Positions 35,036-43,036 of a stretch of 64,000 nucleotides of DNA are shown one piece after another. The position numbers and the translations under genes are program-made. Source of the stretch: Bacillota bacterium (GTDB lineage Bacteria; Bacillota; Clostridia; Acetivibrionales; DSM-1351). Location of the stretch: assembly GCA_023409265.1 (NCBI GenBank), contig JAEYHZ010000037.1, forward strand, positions 1 to 64,000. The letters are read 5' to 3'. Under the pieces are notes generated by a model that saw only the letters and a list, made by a program, of their open reading frames with translations, searched no databases and had not been told where the DNA came from. Numbering within the stretch: position 1 is the stretch's first letter; each line of letters begins with the position of its first letter.

Positions 35036-35095
35036 CCTGAAAAAATTATAAAAAACTCATTTCAGTAAAGTGTGAGTACTCATAATTTTTTCAGG
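35036..35095 (+). terminator. Intrinsic terminator with 14-bp perfect stem
   Basis: CCTGAAAAAATTAT (35036-35049) pairs perfectly with ATAATTTTTTCAGG (35082-35095); an inner ACTCA/TGAGT stem extends it. TTTTACTTTT follows. Confidence 0.8.
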
Positions 35096-35226
35096 TTTTA
35101 CTTTTAGGCATGATTAAACAATAACCTTCTACATTTAACAGCTGTTTTCCCGCCTTGGCACTGAGTTTTATTATTTATTCATGTATTATATAATTTCATC
35201 TGATAATTAATTATTTCATCTGAAAA

Positions 35227-35964
35227 TTATAATTTACGTTCATACACAAACATATTACCTTTTTTTGACACTCTCTCCACGGCGTCAACATAATTAAGAA
35301 CGTTCAGGGCTGTTTGAGAATTGGAAATACTAAGGCCGGAGGCTTTGGCGAAATCCTTGCTGGTAAACCGGGCAGGAAGTGTATCTGGTATTAAAAGAGA
35401 ATAGTCCTGTTTACTATTGATTGATATCACCTTTTGAAGAGCTTTGGGAATCCTGTCATGCCGCCAGGAACCCTTTTTACCATCGGTACTCCAACCGTTA
35501 AGCAGACGGTATTCCTCGATATCAAGGTATACTATGCTTAACCTTAGATTTTCATCCTTAAGGAAACTTTTGATCCTATACAGCTCAAAGAAGATATCGT
35601 ATGCTGAACCTTTTTTAGGTGATAGCCGACGTTTACTGATTTCTCCAGTTTCTTCATTAATCCAGAGAAGCCATTTGGTATAGGCAACAGGGTAAACCAG
35701 GGTAACTACATTATCAGGAAGAAAGGCCTTGAGTTTTCCTCGCAGCTTATTCCACTGCCGGGTCTGAATTTCGGTTATACCATGTTCGTTTAAAATATCT
35801 GCAAAAAATGAACCAACCTTTATTTCATGATAGCTTTCATCAGGCTCACAACAATGCTTTAAAACGGCATGAAGCGTCTTTTCACCAAGAGTTCCGATTC
35901 CTTCTCTGCGGTATTGTGAATTGATTACCTTATCATATGCCTGCTCAAACTTTACAGTATCCAT
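35227..35964 (-). CDS. Putative PD-(D/E)XK nuclease-like protein with C-terminal winged helix
   Basis: This 245-residue protein is not one I can name. Residues ~22-70 contain GEKTLHAVLKHCC, then KVGSFFADILNEHGITEIQTRQW: an ordered Glu, Asp and E-x-Q set that fits the PD-(D/E)XK nuclease core (with Q in place of K). A central region (YPVAYTKWLLWINEETG ... YLDIEEYRLLNG) follows. The last ~55 residues (FTSKDFAKASGLSISNSQTALNVL) look like a winged helix-turn-helix for DNA binding. It is a lone gene, not next to restriction or phage genes. The fold assignment is inference from motif order. Confidence 0.5.
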   Translation of the reverse strand: MDTVKFEQAYDKVINSQYRREGIGTLGEKTLHAVLKHCCEPDESYHEIKVGSFFADILNEHGITEIQTRQWNKLRGKLKAFLPDNVVTLVYPVAYTKWLLWINEETGEISKRRLSPKKGSAYDIFFELYRIKSFLKDENLRLSIVYLDIEEYRLLNGWSTDGKKGSWRHDRIPKALQKVISINSKQDYSLLIPDTLPARFTSKDFAKASGLSISNSQTALNVLNYVDAVERVSKKGNMFVYERKL

Positions 35965-36362
35965 TTTTTATCCTTTACGGTTTCAGGTATAACATTTATA
36001 TCTTAACCTTATACTTTAATATTTTTTATTTGCAAATTACTGATCCGATAAATATTTTACAGGAATTTAATCCTGTCTTCAATAAAATCTGATGAAGCAG
36101 CAGCGCCAATGACATGACAAAATGTATAATAAATATTTGTTTAAAACGAAGCAATAATTTCTTTTATGAACCTTTATGGTAAATTTTATGTTAAAAGCTT
36201 GATGTCCGGGGTTGTTCAACAAAATATTATGTGCTATGCTTTTCATATGCAGAAATTCAAATCCGGCATCCAATAGTTAAAAATAATAGTGTTATTGACA
36301 GCCTATTTTGTTGTAGTCATAAGATTAATTATATAAAAAGAATAAACGGTTCAGGTGATGAT

Positions 36363-37004
36363 ATGGAGAAACCCAGTCTTGTATTAAGGCACTATAATAA
36401 ATTCAAACCAATTAATTGTACATTTATCAGCGGAGATACAAATAAGATTTTTACTGTTAAGCTGCATGAAACGGAAAATACCATTACTGAAATGATCAAA
36501 GGAGATCCTGTCTTAATTGGGATGCTGGATGATGATGAAACCTTGTCGGTTAACGGAGGAAGCGTTGTTGGAGCCAACCCAAAAGAGGAACAGTACATTA
36601 TATGTACGAATAATGTTGTCAACATGGCAAGAGAACTGGATAAAAGGCAATACGAAAGATATCCGACCTCCTTGCTTGGAGATATAAAGTTACTTGACTC
36701 ATGTAAAAGGGAAACTGCATGTATCAAAGATTTCAGTTATTCCGGTATGTGTATTTTTTCAACTGGAGAGTTTGAAGTAAATGATGTAATTGAAATAAGT
36801 ATGTATTTAAGTAACAGTGTATCAAAGTATGACGGTACCATTATGAGAAAATCAAAGAACTTTGGCAGAAATGAATATGGAATATCAATTATACATAGAG
36901 ATAAAAACGCAATGTATAACACTGAAGCTCAGCTGACAAATATGATTCAGGCCGAGAAGGAACTGATATACAGACATTTGATAAATGCCAGATATAAATT
37001 TTAA
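36363..37004 (+). CDS. PilZ-domain protein (cyclic di-GMP receptor candidate)
   Basis: ATG 36363, 8 nt after AGGTGAT, starts a 213-residue protein. The N-terminal ~95 residues form a YcgR-N-like beta domain (LIGMLDDDETLSVNGG). The C-terminal half has the PilZ signature: RQYERYPTSL (RxxxR-like) and, about 30 residues later, DFSYSGMCI (D/NxSxxG), followed by KSKNFGRNEYGISII. It likely binds cyclic di-GMP and influences motility or surface polymer output, as YcgR-type proteins do. It is monocistronic, ending at a perfect hairpin. Confidence 0.88.
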   Translation: MEKPSLVLRHYNKFKPINCTFISGDTNKIFTVKLHETENTITEMIKGDPVLIGMLDDDETLSVNGGSVVGANPKEEQYIICTNNVVNMARELDKRQYERYPTSLLGDIKLLDSCKRETACIKDFSYSGMCIFSTGEFEVNDVIEISMYLSNSVSKYDGTIMRKSKNFGRNEYGISIIHRDKNAMYNTEAQLTNMIQAEKELIYRHLINARYKF

Positions 37005-37006
37005 AT

Positions 37007-37040
37007 AAAAAAATATAGTTCCTGGAACTATATTTTTTTA
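37007..37040 (+). terminator. Perfect-palindrome terminator
   Basis: AAAAAAATATAGTTCC and GGAACTATATTTTTTT form a near loop-free 16-bp stem right after the PilZ gene, ending in T residues. Confidence 0.85.
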
Positions 37041-37148
37041 TTTAATGAAATACTGGTGAAGGCCACATCTATGGCACTGTATTAACAGATTATTTCATTT
37101 TTGGAAGTGGTAAGGGATAGTTTGGAGATTAATAAAATAAGTTGTTTA

Positions 37149-37157
37149 TGGTATAAT
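37149..37157 (+). promoter_or_regulatory. Extended -10 promoter element
   Basis: TGG-TATAAT, 40 nt upstream of the DUF2007 protein start, with only a weak -35 (TTAATA, 17 bp upstream). Confidence 0.5.
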
Positions 37158-37196
37158 ATGGTTGTAACTGTTTTCTTGAGTAATTGGAGGTATATC

Positions 37197-37616
37197 ATGC
37201 GGAGATTAGACAAAGACAGTAATTATACCAAAGAGGTTTATTTGACTACTGCTACCAACAGTCTTGAGGCAGAAACCCTTGAAGCACTGCTGCAAGCCAA
37301 TAAAATACCTGTTCTTAAGAAATTCCGCGAAGCAGGGGCCTATCTTGAAATCTATATGGGAACTTCAAATTTTGGGGTAGATATATACGTTCCGTCAGAT
37401 CTGCTGGAAGAAGCACAAGATATAATAGGAGTCACAGCGGTAGCAGACGGGGAGTCCGGACGGCAGGACCCTGAAGATAATATTGAAGAAGCACCTGGCA
37501 ACTATAAAGGAAAGCAAAGAGCACTCTCCTGGTTGATAATATTGATATTACTGCCTGGAGTGCTGTGGATTGCCATATTCTCATGTGTTCTGATTTATAA
37601 ATGGCTTACAGCTTAA
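37197..37616 (+). CDS. DUF2007-type signalling-domain protein with C-terminal membrane helix
   Basis: From ATG 37197, 8 nt after GGAGG, 139 residues. The first ~80 residues match the DUF2007 (GlnB-like) fold: VYLTTATNSLEAETLEALLQANKIPVLKKF, then IYMGTSNFGVDIYVPSDLLEEAQDII. An acidic linker follows, and a single membrane helix (ALSWLIILILLPGVLWIAIFSCVLIY) ends the protein. Such proteins are predicted small-molecule sensors without an established function. Its own promoter lies directly upstream. Confidence 0.8.
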   Translation: MRRLDKDSNYTKEVYLTTATNSLEAETLEALLQANKIPVLKKFREAGAYLEIYMGTSNFGVDIYVPSDLLEEAQDIIGVTAVADGESGRQDPEDNIEEAPGNYKGKQRALSWLIILILLPGVLWIAIFSCVLIYKWLTA

Positions 37617-37770
37617 TATCTGGTACACTGTCTTGATTAATTTGATGCAATGACCCAAATCTCACTTTCAAGGGTGTAGATGTTTATCCAAGGCAGTGGG
37701 ACAGCTTGTGTGAGTTATTCCGAATTCAATACATGAGCCATTCGTTAAGTACGGAGGATAAGGGGGGCGT

Positions 37771-38277
37771 ATGAGTAGTTTCATTGATACGGGGCTTGAG
37801 GGTTTTAAGCTTCGTTTTGCGGAAGAAAAAGATACCGCATTAATACTGGACTTTATAAAAGAACTTGCTGAGTACGAAAAAATGCTGGATCTTGTTGTGG
37901 CAACTGAAGACATATTAAGAGAATCATTATTTGAAAAGAAAGCCGCAGAAGTAATTATTGGTGAGTACAAGGGAGAACCGGTAGGGTTTGCTCTGTTTTT
38001 CAACAACTTTTCTACTTTTTTGGGACAGTCGGGTATTTATCTTGAGGACTTGTATATAAAACCTGAGATGAGGGGAAAGGGTATGGGTAAAATCATGCTT
38101 TCTTTTCTGGCTAAGCTTGCACTTGACAGGAACTGCGGACGACTTGAGTGGTGGGTGCTCGACTGGAATGAACCATCAATTCAATTCTATAAGAAAATGG
38201 GAGCAGTTCCTATGGATGAATGGACTGTTTACAGAGTATCCGGTGACAATCTTAAAGAATTAGGAGCTAGATTTTAG
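37771..38277 (+). CDS. GNAT acetyltransferase, diamine N-acetyltransferase-like
   Basis: 168 residues starting after AAGGGGGG. Sequence features match the spermidine/diamine acetyltransferase (SSAT-like) group: LRFAEEKDTALILDFIKELAEYEKM at the N-terminus, YKGEPVGFALFFNNFSTFLG, IYLEDLYIKPEMRGKGMGK with the acetyl-CoA loop RGKGMG, and WWVLDWNEPSIQFYKKMGA. It probably acetylates polyamines, thialysine or small amines in the cytosol. It is not obviously in an operon. Confidence 0.85.
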   Translation: MSSFIDTGLEGFKLRFAEEKDTALILDFIKELAEYEKMLDLVVATEDILRESLFEKKAAEVIIGEYKGEPVGFALFFNNFSTFLGQSGIYLEDLYIKPEMRGKGMGKIMLSFLAKLALDRNCGRLEWWVLDWNEPSIQFYKKMGAVPMDEWTVYRVSGDNLKELGARF

Positions 38278-38342
38278 CTTAAAGAAAAAAACTTTCAAAC
38301 TTATCGACTTTCAAACTATAAAATAGTGAGCTGGAAAGGCTA

Positions 38343-38687
38343 ATGGTACAAATGAACATTCAGATTTTTGGAGCTAAAGGCTTTGATACACAAAAGGCTG
38401 AGAGATATTTTAAAGAAAGAAAAATCAATTATCAATATATAGATTTATACAAGTATGGGCTGAGCAAGGGTGAGTTTGACAGCGTAAAAGCGGCTGTAGG
38501 CCTTAGAGCTCTGATTAATGAAAGCAGTAAGGACTATCAACGTTTAAGTATGCAAAATCTCGGTGTAGGCAAGGTTGCTGAAGAAGTTCTCTTCAAGAAT
38601 CCCAAGCTGTATAATTCGCCGATAGTGAGAAATGGTAAAAAAGCCACTGTAGGCTACTGTCCTGATATCTGGAAGGACTGGGAATAA
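38343..38687 (+). CDS. ArsC/Spx-family protein lacking the redox cysteine
   Basis: 114 residues of the thioredoxin-like ArsC/Spx fold: IQIFGAKGFDTQKAERYFKERKINYQYIDL, SKGEFDSVKAAVG, and NPKLYNSPIVRNGKKATVGY. In ArsC and Spx, a Cys (or CxxC) precedes the TxxKA segment; here the position reads GAKGFDT, so neither arsenate reduction nor Spx-type disulfide sensing by that residue is expected. A role as an RNA polymerase-binding or adaptor protein is possible. ATG 38352 is an alternative start. The gene is followed by a very strong inverted repeat. Confidence 0.8.
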   Translation: MVQMNIQIFGAKGFDTQKAERYFKERKINYQYIDLYKYGLSKGEFDSVKAAVGLRALINESSKDYQRLSMQNLGVGKVAEEVLFKNPKLYNSPIVRNGKKATVGYCPDIWKDWE

Positions 38688-38750
38688 AGCATGATTAACG
38701 GAAGATTTAATTTCCAGGTTTCAGGATTTTAAACAAATTAGTTAAAATCT

Positions 38751-38790
38751 TTATTTGAAATATGACATTATGATGTCATATTTCAAATAA
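38751..38790. terminator. 18-bp perfect inverted repeat
   Basis: TTATTTGAAATATGACAT and ATGTCATATTTCAAATAA are separated by a TATG loop. No T tract follows on either strand beyond AT-rich DNA, so it may be a bidirectional terminator or an operator; it lies 110 nt before the GyrI-like gene. Confidence 0.55.
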
Positions 38791-38897
38791 TATAATATCA
38801 TTACAGGGAAATTAAAGTATGCCGCGTCATGCTTAAAATCGATTTACTATCGAACAAAGGGAGATACCCTTGACTTTTGTTCCGGGAGATGATATTT

Positions 38898-39533
38898 ATG
38901 TCAGAAAAGTTTGATTTCAAAAAAGAGTTTAAAGATCTATACATGCCTAAAGAAATCCCTTATGCAATACACGTTCCGGCCATGAATTTTATATGTGTAA
39001 ACGGCACAGGAGACCCGAATGGGAAATCTTATTCAGAGTCGGTTGGTATTTTATACGCAATAACTTTTACAATTAAAATGTCTAAAATGAGTGGGGCTCA
39101 ACCCGAAGGCTATTTCGAGTATGTAGTGCCGCCTTTGGAAGGCCTGTGGTGGTGCGAAGACGGGCCGTTTGACTTCTATAAACGTGATAACTGGCTGTGG
39201 ACATCCATGATAAGACAGCCCGGATTTGTAACGCAGGAGGTTTTTGACTGGGCAGTCCAGGTATGCAGAAAGAAAAAGCCTGACGTGGATGTTAGCAAAG
39301 CAAGATTTGAGACCTTTGAAGAAGGGCTCTGTGTTCAGATGCTCCATAAGGGTCCATACGCTACAGAGCCCGCCACTGTGGAAATAATGAGAGACTTCAT
39401 GAAGGATAACTATTTGACTGATGATACAGGTATGATACGAAAACATCATGAGATATATCTGGCAGATCCGAGAAAAACTGCACCTGAAAAGCTGAAAACT
39501 GTGCTAAGGCATCCTGTGCATGAAAATCTGTGA
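38898..39533 (+). CDS. GyrI-like small-molecule-binding protein
   Basis: From ATG 38898, after GGGAGAT, 211 residues. It matches the YdhE/GyrI-like group: KKEFKDLYMPKEIPYAIHVPAMNFICVNGTGDPN, ILYAITFTIKMSK, YVVPPLEGLWW, and the C-terminal VQMLHKGPYATEPATVE and HHEIYLADPRKTAPEKLKTVLRHPV. GyrI-like domains bind hydrophobic small molecules, and some hydrolyse cyclopropanoid or epoxide compounds. The final 30 bp overlap the convergent membrane-protein gene. Confidence 0.85.
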   Translation: MSEKFDFKKEFKDLYMPKEIPYAIHVPAMNFICVNGTGDPNGKSYSESVGILYAITFTIKMSKMSGAQPEGYFEYVVPPLEGLWWCEDGPFDFYKRDNWLWTSMIRQPGFVTQEVFDWAVQVCRKKKPDVDVSKARFETFEEGLCVQMLHKGPYATEPATVEIMRDFMKDNYLTDDTGMIRKHHEIYLADPRKTAPEKLKTVLRHPVHENL

Positions 39534-40112
39534 GATCCAAACCAGGTTGTTAACGCCGTTTAAGCTTGAGTATACTGAAATACTGATATCCAGGGTCAGA
39601 TATATTATAGCGGAATAGCAAATAATTTCCCTGGTTTTTGCCGGTATAGCAGTGATGAATTTCAGAATGACGGGGTGTATTATGTATACTAAAAAGAGAG
39701 ACATAACACCCCATATAATAGTATTTCTTACACATATATAACCCATGAAGTTACCGAAATCACCGCTGTAATCCCAAAGCCGCCTGGTTCCTAACTTACT
39801 CAGCAGCAATCCTGCCAGTAATTCAACAACTGTTGTTAAAGTCGAAGCACAAATGAAAAGTAAAAATGGATGGGATCTGATGTGGTCAAGTACATAAACA
39901 ACAAAAATTGATCCTATCCCATATACTACACAAAGAGGGCCTAAAAGGAACCCCCTTTTTACCATATGTCCATGATAAATCGACATATAGATGGTCTCCA
40001 CCACCCAACCTGTAAATGAGTATATAAGAAAACTAATGATCAGGTTGATAAGTTTTTCATTCAACAATGATTTACTTGATAATTCATTTCTGAGTTTAAC
40101 AACTAAATTCAT
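39504..40112 (-). CDS. Putative ABC transporter permease-type membrane protein (PF06541-like)
   Basis: 202 residues with about five membrane helices. The conserved start FLIYSFTGWVVETIYMSIYHGHMVKRGFLLGPLCVVYGIG is the hallmark of the family annotated as putative ABC transporter permease (CmpB-like), whose transport role is unproven. Other matches are TTVVELLAGLLLSKLGTRRLWDYSGDFGNFMGYICVR. There is no ATPase gene nearby. The 3' end overlaps the GyrI-like gene by 30 bp in convergent orientation. Confidence 0.8.
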   Translation of the reverse strand: MNLVVKLRNELSSKSLLNEKLINLIISFLIYSFTGWVVETIYMSIYHGHMVKRGFLLGPLCVVYGIGSIFVVYVLDHIRSHPFLLFICASTLTTVVELLAGLLLSKLGTRRLWDYSGDFGNFMGYICVRNTIIWGVMSLFLVYIIHPVILKFITAIPAKTREIICYSAIIYLTLDISISVYSSLNGVNNLVWISQIFMHRMP

Positions 40113-40258
40113 GGATTGTTACGACCCTCAAATTTAATACCTTATATATGTATATTCAAAAATGTCAAAAAAATTGAAAACTATCTCTGAGCATTTATAG
40201 CTCCCCTCCTTGTATTGACAAAAATATCCCGCCCGAAAACTAAGTTTTATTAAACATA

Positions 40259-40338
40259 ACCTCTATTGACAATGTGTAGCACGCCTCACACCGGCTATTT
40301 TGCCGCTCAAAAACGTATTGTACATTATTAATAGAGGG
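40259..40338 (+). other. Imperfect inverted repeat in the leader of the DUF45 gene
   Basis: CCTCTATTGACAATGT and ACATTATTAATAGAGG can pair over about 14 of 16 positions across a ~45-nt loop containing ACACCGGCTATTTTGCCG. A TTGACA hexamer is inside the 5' arm. From 40113 to 40258 I see only AT-rich divergent promoter DNA. Confidence 0.4.
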
Positions 40339-40409
40339 TAAGGTTGTTTTAATTAAAAAAAAGCTATATACTGATTTAAACTAAGTAAGTTTATGAGGAT
40401 GTAGATTAA

Positions 40410-41159
40410 TTGAAAAATCGCGGTAAAAACAATGACATGGTTAACACCATCATACTGGGCGAAAGGGAGCTTCAGTATATATTAAAAAGAACCAATCGAC
40501 GAAGCATTGGTATATCCGTAGATAAAACCGGAGCTGTAACTGTTGCAGGTCCTAATGGAATATCTGAATATACTGTCAGAGAACTTTTGAGGAAAAAAGC
40601 CCCCTGGATATTGGATAAGCTGTCGCACTTTGAAACTCTGGCTGCCGGAAAGGGAAAAGCTAAAGTCTTTAACTCCGACGAAGAATATCTTTACCTGGGA
40701 AAAATGTATAAACTTAAGGTTGTAATTGAGCCGTCGCTAAAAAGACCGGTCTTTAGACATCAGGAAAACACTCTGGAGCTTTATACGAAAAATCCCGGGG
40801 ATACAGAAATGCTTAAGGACTATTTAAAACTCTGGTATGTTGAACAGTTTAAAAGGGTTATTGAAATACGGATCAGCTATTTCTCAAAAATAATGGGATT
40901 GAATCCGGGAAAAATAACTGTCCGTGAACAAAAAACACGCTGGGGCAGCTGCAGCTCCAAGGGTAATCTGAACTTCAACTGGAAACTTATTATGGCTCCC
41001 TTGGAAGTACTGGACTATGTTGTTATACATGAACTTTGCCACATGAAAGAAATGAATCATTCTGACAGGTTCTGGGCTCTGGTAAAAGAGTTGTGCCCTA
41101 AATACAAGCAGTATAGAAAGTGGCTGAAGGATAACGGAAGTAATCTGTCAATCGATTGA
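40410..41159 (+). CDS. YgjP-like metallopeptidase (DUF45)
   Basis: 249 residues from TTG 40410; ATG 40437 is a possible shorter start, but GAGG fits TTG better. The C-terminal domain has the zincin motif HELCHMKEMNHSDRFW with the preceding KTRWGSCSSKGNLNFNWKLIMAP, which is diagnostic of the YgjP/DUF45 family (also SprT-like). The N-terminal part (GERELQYILKRTNRRSIGISVDKTGAVTV) is the usual beta-rich extension. Family members are predicted metal-dependent proteases; the substrate is unknown. Confidence 0.88.
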   Translation: MKNRGKNNDMVNTIILGERELQYILKRTNRRSIGISVDKTGAVTVAGPNGISEYTVRELLRKKAPWILDKLSHFETLAAGKGKAKVFNSDEEYLYLGKMYKLKVVIEPSLKRPVFRHQENTLELYTKNPGDTEMLKDYLKLWYVEQFKRVIEIRISYFSKIMGLNPGKITVREQKTRWGSCSSKGNLNFNWKLIMAPLEVLDYVVIHELCHMKEMNHSDRFWALVKELCPKYKQYRKWLKDNGSNLSID

Positions 41160-41192
41160 TATTTCCAGTAAAGCGTTTATAGAAAAATAGTC

Positions 41193-41222
41193 ATAACAAT
41201 GCATAAGAATGTACATTGTTAT
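41193..41222 (+). terminator. Stem-loop after the DUF45 gene
   Basis: ATAACAATG (41193-41201) and CATTGTTAT (41214-41222) are perfectly inverted. Only moderately T-rich sequence follows. Confidence 0.5.
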
Positions 41223-41372
41223 ATTGGAAAAATAGTATTATACTTAAGCTTGCGTATGTTTTATACATATGTTTCTTAGTTATTGATTGTATATTTTTAA
41301 AGTTATTTAGCAGGTTTTCTTTTAACTGTTCAATAGTTTTTGTATTATTAAATTATTATTTGGAGGTAGGGT

Positions 41373-42476
41373 ATGGTTTATAAAAAATACGGAAAAACCG
41401 GTAAGGACATCTCTGTAATCGGATTTGGTGGTATGAGATTTCCAAAAACAGGAGATACCTATGATTACGATAAATGTGCAGAAATTGTAGTAAAAGCTAA
41501 TGAGCTTGGAGTGAATTATTTTGATACTGCTCCTAACTACAATGATGATAACAGTGAATTGATAATGGGTCATGCTTTTAAAAATATGAAAAAGGATTTT
41601 TACGTTTCAACGAAAAGCAGTCAGAAGGATGGGGCAAAGCTCAGAGAACAGCTTGAAACATCACTAAAGAGAATGAACCTGGAGAAAATCAATTTCTTTC
41701 ACATCTGGTGTATTCTGAATATGGATGATTACAGAAGCAGGATGGTTAAAGGCGGAGCTTATGAAACTGCGTTAAAAGCGAAAGAAGAAGGGCTTATTGA
41801 GCATATTGTATTTTCAACACACTGTAATGGTGATGAAATTGAAACAATTGTAAATGAAGGCTGCTTTGAAGGTATGACAGTGGGATACAATATCCTTAAC
41901 TTCCCCTTCAGACAGAAGGGTCTGCAGGCTGCATACAGGAAAGGCCTGGGAGTTGCCACTATGAACCCGTTGGGAGGGGGGCTGATTCCTCAGAAAGCTG
42001 AATACTTTGATTTTATCAGAACTAATGAAGATAAAACTGTAGTAGATGCAGCCTTAAGATTTAATGCGTCACATGATGAAATAACAACAGTACTTGCAGG
42101 AATGGGCAGTGTTGAAGAGGTTATACAGAACTGTCAGATTGGTGACAACCTCAGGAAACTGGAGGATAAAAAGCTGAAGGAAATAGAAGGCATGCTGTTC
42201 AACTCGATGGATAAGCTCTGTACCGGCTGCCGTTACTGTGAACATTGTCCTAAGGAAATACCTGTATCAAAATACATGTTGTCCTATAACAACAAGATAC
42301 TACAAAATGAACAGGAAGTGCTGAACAACCTGAAATGGCACTGGGGTATTGAACATAAAAATGTCATGGATTGTATTGAATGTGGCATATGCGAAGGTAA
42401 ATGCACCCAGCACCTGCCAATTATCAGCAGACTCAAGGAAATAGGAGTCTGGGGAGATGCAGCTGCAAACCAATGA
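41373..42476 (+). CDS. Fe-S cluster aldo/keto reductase
   Basis: 367 residues. The first ~280 form an aldo/keto reductase barrel: YGKTGKDISVIGFGGMRFP, the catalytic FDTAPNY (Asp and Tyr), STKSS (Lys), and the NADPH-site region MNPLGGGLI. The C-terminal ~85 residues carry two ferredoxin-like clusters: CTGCRYCEHCP and CIECGICEGKCTQHLPI. This fused type is widespread in anaerobes and probably exchanges electrons between ferredoxin-level carriers and NAD(P)H while reducing carbonyls; no substrate is established. TTGGAGG precedes ATG 41373. Confidence 0.9.
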   Translation: MVYKKYGKTGKDISVIGFGGMRFPKTGDTYDYDKCAEIVVKANELGVNYFDTAPNYNDDNSELIMGHAFKNMKKDFYVSTKSSQKDGAKLREQLETSLKRMNLEKINFFHIWCILNMDDYRSRMVKGGAYETALKAKEEGLIEHIVFSTHCNGDEIETIVNEGCFEGMTVGYNILNFPFRQKGLQAAYRKGLGVATMNPLGGGLIPQKAEYFDFIRTNEDKTVVDAALRFNASHDEITTVLAGMGSVEEVIQNCQIGDNLRKLEDKKLKEIEGMLFNSMDKLCTGCRYCEHCPKEIPVSKYMLSYNNKILQNEQEVLNNLKWHWGIEHKNVMDCIECGICEGKCTQHLPIISRLKEIGVWGDAAANQ

Positions 42477-42529
42477 TTGGTTCAAAAGGAAGCAATCATA
42501 TATCCACGATAATATAGCGTTTTTTCATC

Positions 42530-42553
42530 AAGCCTGCGAAAGCAGGCTTTTTT
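42530..42553 (+). terminator. Intrinsic terminator with GAAA tetraloop
   Basis: AAGCCTGC-GAAA-GCAGGCTT followed by TTTTTG, 54 nt after the aldo/keto reductase gene. Confidence 0.92.
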
Positions 42554-42582
42554 GCGTAATATAGACTAATGCAAATAAAACT

Positions 42583-42669
42583 ATCCATAACTTCTTTACT
42601 TGCACCCATAACTTCTTTACTTTTTATCCATCGCTTCATTACTTTTCATCTATAACACTTCACCAATTT
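42583..42669. repeat. Four degenerate ~22-bp tandem repeats upstream of hydCBA
   Basis: Units ATCCATAACTTCTTTACTTG(CA), CCCATAACTTCTTTACTTTTT, ATCCATCGCTTCATTACTTT(TC) and ATCTATAACACTTCACCAAT(TT) follow head to tail; a further decayed unit starts at 42671. The 21-22 bp period equals two helical turns, which would place any bound proteins on the same face of the DNA. No coding frame is associated. Confidence 0.65.
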
Positions 42670-42761
42670 TATCCCTTATCTATAATAATTTTTCGGGATT
42701 GTACTCCTATATAAACATTGATGATACCTCCATACAAGGCTTAAAATGACTATGACAAAAA

Positions 42762-43016
42762 AATAACAATTGTTATTGTGAATTGCTGAAATGCTGGTTT
42801 TAAAGTGATTCGCGTATTTGAGAAGGCAAAGTCTGTAAGAAATCAAAGATTTCTGAAAGATATGCCATATGTGACTGAAAGTCACTTTGTGCCTACTTTT
42901 TCAGGCAATAAAAAAATAAGTGGCACGGGCAATAAATGAATTTTATCCCATAAAAAACTTCAAGCTTTCCGTTTAAGCTTAAAAGTTTTGGATCTGAAAG
43001 GAAATTCATTTATCCC
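42762..43016 (+). promoter_or_regulatory. Highly structured leader of the hydrogenase operon
   Basis: Three elements are seen. First, a 16-bp perfect palindrome AATAACAATTGTTATT (42762-42777). Second, a GTGACTGAAAGTCAC hairpin (about 42870-42884). Third, a ~90-nt stem-loop: GGGCAATAAATGAATTT (42927-42943) pairs with AAATTCATTTATCCC (43002-43016), and inside it AAAACTT-AAGCTT (42954-42967) pairs with AAGCTT-AAAAGTTTT (42975-42989). The long stem ends 20 nt before the hydC start codon, so it could control translation or mRNA stability. I could not assign a promoter with confidence. Confidence 0.6.
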
Positions 43017-43036
43017 TTGCGGAAATGGAGATAAAA

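Noticed and set aside
42762..42777. Rex operator in the hydCBA leader
   Set aside because: The palindrome AATAACAATTGTTATT has the half-sites in the opposite order (TAACAA before TTGTTA) from a Rex site.
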